A program made the position numbers and the translations under genes. A stretch of 6,279 nt of DNA from Candidatus Odyssella thessalonicensis (lineage in GTDB: Bacteria > Pseudomonadota > Alphaproteobacteria > Bin65), in contig SBBV01000052.1 in assembly GCA_005240015.1 (NCBI GenBank), positions 1-6,279 on the forward strand, in the 5' to 3' direction. The notes under the pieces were generated by a model. The model ran no database searches. It was not told the origin of the DNA and saw nothing but the letters and a program-made list of their open reading frames with translations. Positions 1 to 5,240 of the stretch are shown piece by piece; the stretch's first letter is position 1; each line of letters starts with the position of its first letter.

Positions 1-482
1 CCGGGCTTGATCGGCTGGCCGGCCTCGCCGGCACGATGCGCGAATCCGAGCTTCTCCATCACGCGGCACGATGCTGTGTTGGCCGGATCGACGGTCGCCC
101 AGATCTCGCCGAGCGACAGCGACGCGCGCGCCGCGGCGAGCAGCGCCGCCACGGCCTCCGTGGCGAATCCAAGGTTCCAGCGATCGGGCCGGATCGCATA
201 GCCAAGATCGGCAACGCCGGGCTCGCGCAGACTGAGCCGCAGGGTGCCGATCACGCCGGCCGTAGCCCGTTCCTGGACGACAAGATCGTAGTGGCGCCGC
301 GGTCTTTCGCGCGCGCGGGCAAGGCACAGCTGGACGAAGCCGCGCGTCGACGCCTCGTCGGGGGGCTCGATCGGCAGAAATCGGTGGAACGCCGGATCAC
401 GGTTATAGGCGTGAAGGGCGCGCGAATCGCCGGCGCGCATTTCGCGGAGGACGAGACGCTGGGTTTCGATCGGCAGCCGCAT
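1..482 (-). CDS. GNAT family N-acetyltransferase, RimJ/RimL-like (3' end cut by window edge)
   Basis: This is probably an acetyl-CoA-dependent N-acetyltransferase; the acceptor (ribosomal protein N-terminus, amino acid or small amine) cannot be told from sequence. The frame opens at the ATG at 482 and gives 160 residues without a stop before the window ends, so the C-terminus is missing. The N-terminus has the typical subfamily opening, IETQRLVLREM (residues 5-15). A beta-strand segment at 65-82 ends in VIGTLRL. The acetyl-CoA pyrophosphate-binding loop is at about 101-110 (RWNLGFATEA, a Q/RxxGxG/A-type motif). NTASCRVMEKLGF (135-147) is the hallmark late motif of RimJ/RimL-type enzymes. The start lies 19 bases after the yciB stop, so the two are probably cotranscribed. 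The ribosome-binding site is weak: a GAGG overlaps the yciB stop about 15 bases upstream, which may mean coupled translation. Family assignment is firm; substrate is unknown. Confidence 0.85.
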   Translation of the reverse strand, partial: MRLPIETQRLVLREMRAGDSRALHAYNRDPAFHRFLPIEPPDEASTRGFVQLCLARARERPRRHYDLVVQERATAGVIGTLRLSLREPGVADLGYAIRPDRWNLGFATEAVAALLAAARASLSLGEIWATVDPANTASCRVMEKLGFAHRAGEAGQPIKP

Positions 483-501
483 GGCGGCGCGAGATGCCGC
501 C

Positions 502-1146
502 TCAGCTCTGCTGCGGCGCGTCGAGCGCGTGGCGCTGGATGAGCGGAACCTGCGCGACGGCGAACAGCAGCGTGAGCGGAAACATCCCCCAGGCCTTGAA
601 GCTCACCCAGAAATCGGTCGAGAAGGTGCGCCAGATCACCTCGTTGAGGCCGGCGAGGAACACGAAGAAAAACGCCCAGCGCCAGGTGAGCACGCGCCAG
701 CCGAGATCGCTGAGCTGCAGCGTGTGGCCGAGCAGCGGCTGCAGGAACGGTTTGTTGAACGCGAGGCCCGCGAACAGCGCCGCGGCGAACAGGCTGTTCA
801 CGATCGTGGGCTTCATCTTGATGAAGATCTCGTCGCGCAGAACGATCGTGAGCCCGCCGAAGATCAGCACCATGGCCGCGGTGACGAGCGGCATCAGCGG
901 AATGCGCCGCTCCCATTTGTAGGAAAGCGCGAGCGAGACGACGACGGCGACCATGAGCACCGCTGTCGCCGCCATCAAGCTGTCGGAGAGCGCGCCGGGC
1001 TTCACCGGCTCCCGCGGCGGAAAGAAGTAGTCCCAGCCGATGTAGGTGAAGAAGAAGACCGCGAGCGGCCCGATCTCGAGCAGGAAGCGGCGCAGCGACG
1101 TTTTGGCGTCGGGCGTCTGCGGCTTGGAGCGGCGTTCGGACATCAT
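502..1146 (-). CDS. yciB: Septation protein A / inner-membrane protein YciB (IspZ)
   Basis: This polytopic inner-membrane protein of the YciB/IspZ family is implicated in cell-envelope synthesis and septation. In E. coli YciB has been linked to elongation and division proteins; no enzymatic activity is established. The 214 residues are slightly longer than the E. coli protein because of a hydrophilic N-terminal tail of about 20 residues. Diagnostic segments are FLLEIGPLAVFFFTY (21-35), FGGLTIVLRDEIFIKMKPTI (96-115), the NKPFLQPLLG stretch (131-140), WRWAFFFVFLAGLNE (155-169) and FWVSFKAWGMFPLTLLF (179-195). Hydrophobic spans lie near 23-41, 57-76, 84-101, 115-130, 153-172 and 185-202. Two ATG codons are adjacent at 1146 and 1143. 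AAGG at 1153-1150 is 3 bases from the first and 6 from the second, so initiation at 1143 (one residue shorter) is equally or more likely. The gene is 42 bases downstream of the chimeric gene and 19 bases upstream of the GNAT gene. Confidence 0.93.
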   Translation of the reverse strand: MMSERRSKPQTPDAKTSLRRFLLEIGPLAVFFFTYIGWDYFFPPREPVKPGALSDSLMAATAVLMVAVVVSLALSYKWERRIPLMPLVTAAMVLIFGGLTIVLRDEIFIKMKPTIVNSLFAAALFAGLAFNKPFLQPLLGHTLQLSDLGWRVLTWRWAFFFVFLAGLNEVIWRTFSTDFWVSFKAWGMFPLTLLFAVAQVPLIQRHALDAPQQS

Positions 1147-1188
1147 CGGCCTTATACCATTTCAATCGTGCGGCGCCACCGCGCGGCT

Positions 1189-1533
1189 TCAAGCTCTCGC
1201 GAACGGTCCGAGCAGGCGCGGATACAAGAGGGCGAGAAACGCGCCGCGCAGCGCAGCGAACCCCGCGAACGCCGCCCGTAATCCGTGATTTCCGAAAAAG
1301 GGCATCAGCGCGTAACCCAGGGCGAGAAAACCGGCGAGCGCGAGGGCCATGCCATTCCGCATCTCGGCCGTGCGGGTGGCACCGATATAGATGCCGTCGA
1401 GCTGGAAGCACCAGACCGCGACGATTGGGTAGAGCGCGGGCCAAGGCAGGTAGGTGCGGGCCGCCGCACGCACGGCGTCGAGGCCGGTCATAACGTCGAC
1501 TAGGATGCCGCCGCCAAGCGCGAAGACGGCGGT
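1189..1533 (-). pseudogene. 3' remnant of a MATE/DinF-type multidrug efflux gene inside the chimeric frame
   Basis: This part of the chimeric frame encodes about 113 residues matching the last three or so transmembrane helices of DinF-subfamily MATE proteins. The recognisable block is FQLDGIYIGATRT followed by MRNGM, then GNHGL. A full MATE protein has about 440-460 residues and twelve helices, so roughly the first 330 residues are missing and it cannot work as a transporter alone. No start codon with a convincing ribosome-binding site precedes it; it is read only as an extension of the secreted protein. The left limit is the stop codon; the right limit is approximate, set where SH3-like similarity ends. 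Confidence 0.7.
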
Positions 1534-2019
1534 GACTTTGACGACGACGCGGTCGAGCTCGGCCAGCACCGCCGCATCGGCGCGCGGCTCGGCATGCGCC
1601 TTGGTGCGCTCGACGACGACGCCCGCTTCGAATGCATCGAGCTTGCCGAGATCGACGCTGAACGTGTAGGGCGCCCAGAAACTCCCGTCTTTCTCGAAGC
1701 GTCCGCCATGCTCGAGCACCCAAACCAGCTGGTCCCACGCGGCGGGTACGCGCGCGAGCCGGCGGCCGAACTCGGTGCGCCCCTTGCCGCCGCCGAAATC
1801 GAGTTGGATGCGCTCGCCGACATGGGGCGCGAGGCGTTTGAAATCGCGCGCTTTGGCAGCCGCGATCATCGCGGCGATGATTTTCGTCAGCGCTGGATCG
1901 CGGGTCGCCTCGTTCACCGGTATGGCCGATCCTTGCGCGCGCGCAACGCCGGGCAGCAGAGGGGCGATGGCCGATGTGGCGAGCAGAGCGACAACGAGAC
2001 GCCGAGACGCTTGCCGCAT
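1189..2019 (-). CDS. Chimeric protein: secreted SH3-type N-terminal region joined to the C-terminal quarter of a MATE/DinF transporter
   Basis: The 276-residue frame reads cleanly but joins two unrelated families. Residues 1-28 form a Sec signal peptide (RR near the N-terminus, hydrophobic core, AxA-type site ARA before Q29). Residues 29 to about 162 resemble alphaproteobacterial periplasmic proteins with a C-terminal bacterial SH3-like domain. Typical segments are AAKARDFKRLAPHVGERIQL (54-73), VWVLEHGGRFEKDGSFWAPY (99-118) and DAFEAGVVV followed by AHAEP (128-145), the start of the SH3-like part. That domain breaks off after VVVKV (158-162). From about residue 164 the sequence is the C-terminal membrane region of a DinF-type MATE exporter, with RTYLPW (188-193), FQLDGIYIGATRT (205-217), MRNGM (220-224), FFGNHGL (241-247) and RGAFLALLYP (258-267). 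The start is well supported by GAGG at 2029-2026, six bases from the ATG. Neither parent domain is complete, so normal function of either is doubtful. The family name of the N-terminal part is from memory and less certain than the MATE call. Confidence 0.75.
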   Translation of the reverse strand: MRQASRRLVVALLATSAIAPLLPGVARAQGSAIPVNEATRDPALTKIIAAMIAAAKARDFKRLAPHVGERIQLDFGGGKGRTEFGRRLARVPAAWDQLVWVLEHGGRFEKDGSFWAPYTFSVDLGKLDAFEAGVVVERTKAHAEPRADAAVLAELDRVVVKVTAVFALGGGILVDVMTGLDAVRAAARTYLPWPALYPIVAVWCFQLDGIYIGATRTAEMRNGMALALAGFLALGYALMPFFGNHGLRAAFAGFAALRGAFLALLYPRLLGPFARA

Positions 2020-2050
2020 GGATTTCCTCAGCCTCAGAAGCGCGCCGAGC

Positions 2051-2100
2051 CACAGCGTGCGCGAACCGGCACGCTAGCGCATGCCGCGCAATACGCTGTG
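2051..2100. repeat. Nested inverted repeat (potential 50-base hairpin)
   Basis: CACAGCGT at 2051-2058 is perfectly complementary to ACGCTGTG at 2093-2100. Inside, GCG (2059-2061) can pair with CGC (2087-2089) around a three-base bulge. CGGCA (2067-2071) can pair with TGCCG (2082-2086) around the palindrome CGCTAGCG (2072-2079 lies within that loop region). The structure sits about 20 bases upstream of the ribosome-binding site of the chimeric gene. It could be a transcript-end structure for the GGT-family gene, a leader structure or a protein-binding site. No poly-U tract follows. Confidence 0.55.
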
Positions 2101-2110
2101 AACGGCTTCA

Positions 2111-2130
2111 CCCAAGGTCCTACCCCAAGG
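2111..2130. repeat. Short imperfect direct repeat, CCCAAGG twice, 13 bases apart
   Basis: CCCAAGG occurs at 2111-2117 and 2124-2130. The copies are followed by TCC and ATCC, so the similarity extends a little further. The spacing of 13 bases is not an integral number of helical turns, which argues mildly against a standard tandem operator. It lies between the GGT-family stop and the hairpin. Function unknown; it may be chance. Confidence 0.4.
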
Positions 2131-2161
2131 ATCCGCGCGTCGGTCGTCGCCGCATGCGCGA

Positions 2162-4012
2162 TCAGCGCCCCGCGGCGTAGTTCTGCATGAAGCGCGGATT
2201 GGCCGCGGCTTTCATCACCCCGTCGTGCTCGCGCCCAACCGCGCAGACGCGGCCGAGCGACCACGGCCCCGTGCGCTCGAGCTTGTGCCCGCGCTTCTCC
2301 AGCGCCTTCTGCGTGGCTTCGGGCACGCGATCCTCGATCTGCACCACGCCCGGCTTGGCCTCGCGCGGATAGAACGAGTTCGGCGCGTGCACGCTGTAGA
2401 CGGCGGGCTGATCGATTGCCGCTTGCAGGTTCATCTTCCCGTGAACGTGGCGCAGGAATGCGAGAGTCGCCCACTGATCCTGCCCGTCGCCGCCGGGCGA
2501 GCCCCAGGCGAGCGCCGGCTTGCCCTCGCGCAGCGCCAGGCCGGGCGTGAGCGTGCTGCGCGGACGCTTGCCGGGTGCGAGGCTCGCCGGGAGGCTTTCT
2601 TCGAGCCAGAACATTTGCCCGCGCGTGCCGAGGCAGAAGCCGAGCTCGGGGATGACCGGTGAGCTCTGCAGCCAGCCGCCGCTCGGCATGCACGAAACCA
2701 TGTTGCCGAAGCGGTCGGCGGCGGAGACGTGCACGGTGTCGGCCGCCACGAGTCCTTGCGCCGCGCGCGCCCGCTCGATGGCACCCGGCTCGCCGACACC
2801 GGGCAGCACGGGGATCGCCTTACCCACCAGATTCGGCAGCTTGACCGTGCGGCCCGGCAGGGTCCCCGGCCGCAGATCGAGCGACGCCTCCTTCGCGATC
2901 AGGACGCGCCGGCTCTCGGCGTAGTCGCGCGAAATCAGCTGCGCGATCTCCACGTCGACGAAATCGGGATCGCCGTACCATGCCTCGCGATCGGCCATCG
3001 CGAGCTTCACGGCCTCGATGAAGAGGTGGAGGAACTCGTCGCCGTTGGGGTCGAGGCGATCGAGTGCAAAGCCGTCGAGCATGCCGAGGATCTGCAACGT
3101 GATCGGGCCCTGGCCCCAGGGCTGCGTCTTGTGCACGACCCAGCCCTTGTAGTCGTAGGCGAGCGGCGCTTCGTATTTCGGCGTCCAGCGCGCCATGTCG
3201 TCGGCGGCAAGCACGCCCTTGTGGCGCTCGCCCGAGGAATCGAACACATCCTGCGTCGCGCAGAATTTCCCGATCGTCTCGGCGACGAATCCGGCATAGA
3301 AGCTGCGATAAGCGGCATCGATCTGCGCCTCGCGCCCGCCGCCGGCCGCCTCGCCCTCCTTCAGCATGCGCTCGAACGTGTCGGCGAGCTTGGGATTGCG
3401 CAGCAGGCTGCCCACCGCGGGCGGCTTGCCGCCGGGGAGGAACACGGCAGCCGAGCTCCGATAGTGCGTCTGGAACAGCTCGGCGACGCCGCCGATCGTC
3501 GTCGCCATCGCCGGCGTCACGGGATAGCCGTTGCGCGCGTAGTGGATCGCCGGCTCGAGCACGTCGCGCAAGCGCACCGTGCCGTGATCGCGCAGCAGCG
3601 TAAGCCAGCCGCCGACCGCGCCCGGAATGACCGCGGCGAGCAGGCCCGTGCCGGGCACGAGGCTCAATCCCTGGGCGCGGTAGTGCGCGATCGTCGCCTT
3701 GGCCGGCGCGGGCCCTTGCGCGCACAGCACTTCGACCTTGGCGCTCTTCGCGTTCCAGAAGATCACCGGCAGATCGCCGCCCGGCCCGTTCTGGTTGGGC
3801 TCGACCGCCTCAAGGCACAAGCCGGCGGCGACGGCGGCGTCGAACGCGTTGCCGCCGCGCTCCATCATGCCCATGCCGACGCCGGTCGCCACCCAATGCG
3901 TGGTCGCGATCATGCCGAAGGTGCCGCGCAGCTCGGGGCGCGACGTGATGCCGGGCGTGCGGCCGAAATCGTGGCGGGCGAAATCGCCGCGCTGCTCGGA
4001 AGACACGCTCAT
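2162..4012 (-). CDS. Gamma-glutamyltransferase-family Ntn hydrolase (GGT-like, non-canonical substrate site)
   Basis: This is an N-terminal-nucleophile hydrolase of the PF01019 family, which self-cleaves before a threonine to give large and small subunits. The 616 residues begin without a signal peptide, so it is probably cytoplasmic, unlike periplasmic E. coli Ggt. Family segments are GGNAFDAAVAAGLCLEAVEP (53-72), NGPGGD (75-80), APAKAT (102-107), PGAVGGW (130-136), and QPWGQGPITLQIL (297-309). The expected nucleophile is Thr426 in AADTVHVS, giving subunits of about 425 and 191 residues. The oxyanion glycines are in GSPGGDGQD (504-512), and RPRSTLTPGLAL (483-494) aligns with the paired serines of E. 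coli Ggt. By my alignment, Arg114, Asn411 and Asp433 of E. coli Ggt, which hold the gamma-glutamyl group, are Gln99, Gly446 and Met467 here. Glutathione is therefore an unlikely substrate; relatives include acylases and amidohydrolases. The ATG overlaps the LAB_N stop (ATGA) and has GGGAG seven bases upstream. Confidence 0.9.
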   Translation of the reverse strand: MSVSSEQRGDFARHDFGRTPGITSRPELRGTFGMIATTHWVATGVGMGMMERGGNAFDAAVAAGLCLEAVEPNQNGPGGDLPVIFWNAKSAKVEVLCAQGPAPAKATIAHYRAQGLSLVPGTGLLAAVIPGAVGGWLTLLRDHGTVRLRDVLEPAIHYARNGYPVTPAMATTIGGVAELFQTHYRSSAAVFLPGGKPPAVGSLLRNPKLADTFERMLKEGEAAGGGREAQIDAAYRSFYAGFVAETIGKFCATQDVFDSSGERHKGVLAADDMARWTPKYEAPLAYDYKGWVVHKTQPWGQGPITLQILGMLDGFALDRLDPNGDEFLHLFIEAVKLAMADREAWYGDPDFVDVEIAQLISRDYAESRRVLIAKEASLDLRPGTLPGRTVKLPNLVGKAIPVLPGVGEPGAIERARAAQGLVAADTVHVSAADRFGNMVSCMPSGGWLQSSPVIPELGFCLGTRGQMFWLEESLPASLAPGKRPRSTLTPGLALREGKPALAWGSPGGDGQDQWATLAFLRHVHGKMNLQAAIDQPAVYSVHAPNSFYPREAKPGVVQIEDRVPEATQKALEKRGHKLERTGPWSLGRVCAVGREHDGVMKAAANPRFMQNYAAGR

Positions 4013-4353
4013 GGCTTGGCTCCCTTGACCCCGGGCTGGTGGTCGGGGTCGACGATCGTCTGCTGGTGCCGCTTATAGATGAAATAGAGGTTGCGGCCAT
4101 AGACGGCCAGTGCTGGCAGGTTTGCAATAATAAGGACCGGCTGGACCAGCACGATGCCGGCCAGAAGCACCGTGGCCGCACCCGCGAGGCTCAAATACCA
4201 GAACAGGTTCGGGATCACGCTTTGCCCGGCCCGCTCGCTCGCCAGCCACTGCACGAGGAAGCGCAGGAAGAAGCAGGTCTGGCCGATCACGGCCACGATC
4301 TGCCACGGATTGCTCAGCTGGTTCCCCAATTCGACGAAAAAACGCTCGAACAT
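4009..4353 (-). CDS. LAB_N-domain small membrane protein (lipid-A-disaccharide synthase N-terminal-like)
   Basis: This 114-residue inner-membrane protein matches the LAB_N family, named from the extra N-terminal domain of some LpxB proteins; it has no glycosyltransferase domain. Three hydrophobic helices lie near 19-38, 46-69 and 71-93. Family residues are visible: GQTCFFLRFLVQWLASE (24-40; R31, F32, Q35, W36, S39, E40), SVIPNLFWYLSLAG (45-58) and YGRNLYFIYK (85-94). As I recall, LAB_N is grouped with PQ-loop/SWEET-type three-helix half-transporters. A role in handling a lipid-linked sugar is plausible but unproven. The ATG at 4353 is two bases after the GT2 stop, with an AGAGG-type site about ten bases upstream. 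A longer in-frame reading to 5223 is the shadow of the GT2 gene. The stop overlaps the start of the GGT-family gene by four bases. Confidence 0.88.
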   Translation of the reverse strand: MFERFFVELGNQLSNPWQIVAVIGQTCFFLRFLVQWLASERAGQSVIPNLFWYLSLAGAATVLLAGIVLVQPVLIIANLPALAVYGRNLYFIYKRHQQTIVDPDHQPGVKGAKP

Positions 4354-4355
4354 TC

Positions 4356-5078
4356 TCACTTTTCCTCTTTGACGCCGGGATTGGTCGTGCGCCGCGCGAG
4401 CCAGGCGACGCCCAGGAGATCCCAGATGCCCGCCCAGAGCCGATCGAAGATGCCGTACTTCGAGCGCCCCTTGGCACGCGGGCGGTGGATGACCGGGACG
4501 GACACCGCTTCGCCGCCGCGCCGGATGAACAGCGCGGGCAGGAAGCGATGCATGTTCTCGAAGCGCGGCAATTCCATGAACGCGTCGCGCGGAAACATCT
4601 TGTAGCCGCAGCCCGAATCGGGCGTGTTGTCCTTCAGCACGGCGCGGCGCACGCCGTTCGCAATCGGCGAGACCTGGCGCTTCCACCAATTGTCGCGCCG
4701 GTTCTGGCGGTGCGCGCAGACGATGCGGTTTTGCGCTTTGGGCCCCTCCGCCTTCATCTTCTCCCAGAACGCGGCGATGAATTTGGGATCGTCCTGGCCG
4801 TCGCCGTCCATGGTGCAGACGATCGGCGCCGCCGCGCGGCGCACCGCCTCGATGATCGCGCGGCTCTTGCCGGAGGGCCGGTCGAGCGCCACGACGCGGA
4901 TCTCCGGGAGCTGCGACTTCAATTTCTTGAGCTCGGCCGGGGTTTCGTCGCTGCTGCCGTCGTCGGCAAAGATGATCTCGAACTGGAATCGCCCCATGAG
5001 CGCCGCGCGGATTTCGGCCGCGACGGCTGCCACGTTCTCGGCCTCGTTGCGGACCGGGACGACGACGGAGAGGTCCAT
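4356..5078 (-). CDS. Glycosyltransferase family 2, dolichol/undecaprenyl-phosphate sugar synthase-like
   Basis: This probably transfers a sugar from a nucleotide donor to undecaprenyl phosphate on the cytoplasmic face of the inner membrane, as DPM1 and ArnC-type enzymes do. The 240 residues form a compact GT-A domain that starts directly at the first strand (DLSVVVPVRNEAENV, 2-16). FADDGSSDETP (37-47) holds the donor-binding aspartates D39 and D40. TMDGDGQDDP (89-98) contains the metal-binding DxD-type motif. HRQNRRDNWWKR (123-134) and DSGCGYKMFPRDAF (154-167) are the acceptor-side motifs of this subfamily. HRPRAKGRSKYG (198-209) is the conserved late basic motif. There is no pair of C-terminal membrane helices as in ArnC; only a moderately hydrophobic stretch at about 212-227. 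The ATG at 5078 is the only good start, although no strong Shine-Dalgarno sequence precedes it. It is the first gene of the GT2/LAB_N/GGT-like operon. The sugar cannot be predicted. Confidence 0.9.
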   Translation of the reverse strand: MDLSVVVPVRNEAENVAAVAAEIRAALMGRFQFEIIFADDGSSDETPAELKKLKSQLPEIRVVALDRPSGKSRAIIEAVRRAAAPIVCTMDGDGQDDPKFIAAFWEKMKAEGPKAQNRIVCAHRQNRRDNWWKRQVSPIANGVRRAVLKDNTPDSGCGYKMFPRDAFMELPRFENMHRFLPALFIRRGGEAVSVPVIHRPRAKGRSKYGIFDRLWAGIWDLLGVAWLARRTTNPGVKEEK

Positions 5079-5240
5079 GCAGGCTGCAAAGTCTGATTTC
5101 AGGTCCGGCTCGGCGTTTGACCGTGCGGGAGGGCCGGTGTAAGCGAACCGCCGGCGGAGAGCGGCTGCTTAGCACGCTGCCGCGGACCCTGCCACTCCCG
5201 CTTTTCGCCACATATTCAAGCACTTCCGGAGCAAGCGCCC
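5079..5240. other. Divergent intergenic region between the GT2 operon and the GT39 gene
   Basis: This 162-base gap must hold the promoters of both divergent units. A candidate plus-strand promoter is listed separately; I found no convincing minus-strand one. It also contains a perfect 10-base palindrome, CCGCCGGCGG (5148-5157), and a weak hairpin, GCGGC (5161-5165) with GCCGC (5179-5183). In this GC-rich DNA both may be incidental. No small gene is supported here. Confidence 0.55.
5117..5145 (+). promoter_or_regulatory. Candidate sigma-70-type promoter for the GT39 gene
   Basis: TTGACC (5117-5122) matches five of six bases of the -35 consensus. After an ideal 17-base spacer comes TAAGCG (5140-5145), a poor -10 hexamer. 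Transcription would start near 5152 and leave a leader of about 90 bases before the GTG at 5241. The palindrome at 5148-5157 would cover the predicted start point, where a repressor could act. This is a consensus match only. Confidence 0.3.

Larger units (their letters stand above)
2020..2161. other. Intergenic region between the GGT-family gene and the chimeric gene
   Basis: This 142-base gap holds no gene that I can support. Read toward the chimeric gene it contains an imperfect direct repeat (2111-2130), a nested hairpin (2051-2100) and the ribosome-binding site GAGG (2029-2026). I see no T-run after the hairpin on either strand, so it is not a standard intrinsic terminator. I also see no convincing sigma-70 promoter: a TTGGGT hexamer (2116-2111) is followed only by a poor -10 at usable spacing. 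Confidence 0.6.

Noticed and set aside
481..1281. Plus-strand open frame of 266 codons
   Set aside because: It is antisense to yciB and rich in Arg, Glu and His with no family resemblance.
251..2053. Minus-strand open frame of 600 codons spanning several genes
   Set aside because: It runs out of frame through yciB and the chimeric gene, whose own frames match families; its Arg/Ala-rich product resembles nothing.
2051..2100. Rho-independent terminator for the GGT-family gene
   Set aside because: The stem is real but interrupted, and no T-run follows on either strand.
2729..4078. Plus-strand open frame of 449 codons
   Set aside because: It lies opposite the GGT-family gene and its product is rich in Arg, Ala, His and Glu with no recognisable domain; it is a GC-rich antisense shadow.
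4009..4353. LpxB (lipid-A-disaccharide synthase) itself
   Set aside because: At 114 residues with three membrane helices it has only the LAB_N domain; the GT19 catalytic domain is absent.
4009..5223. A 404-residue fused reading that would extend the LAB_N protein upstream
   Set aside because: Only the last 114 residues match LAB_N; the upstream part is an out-of-frame reading of the GT2 gene. The ATG at 4353 has a suitable site upstream.
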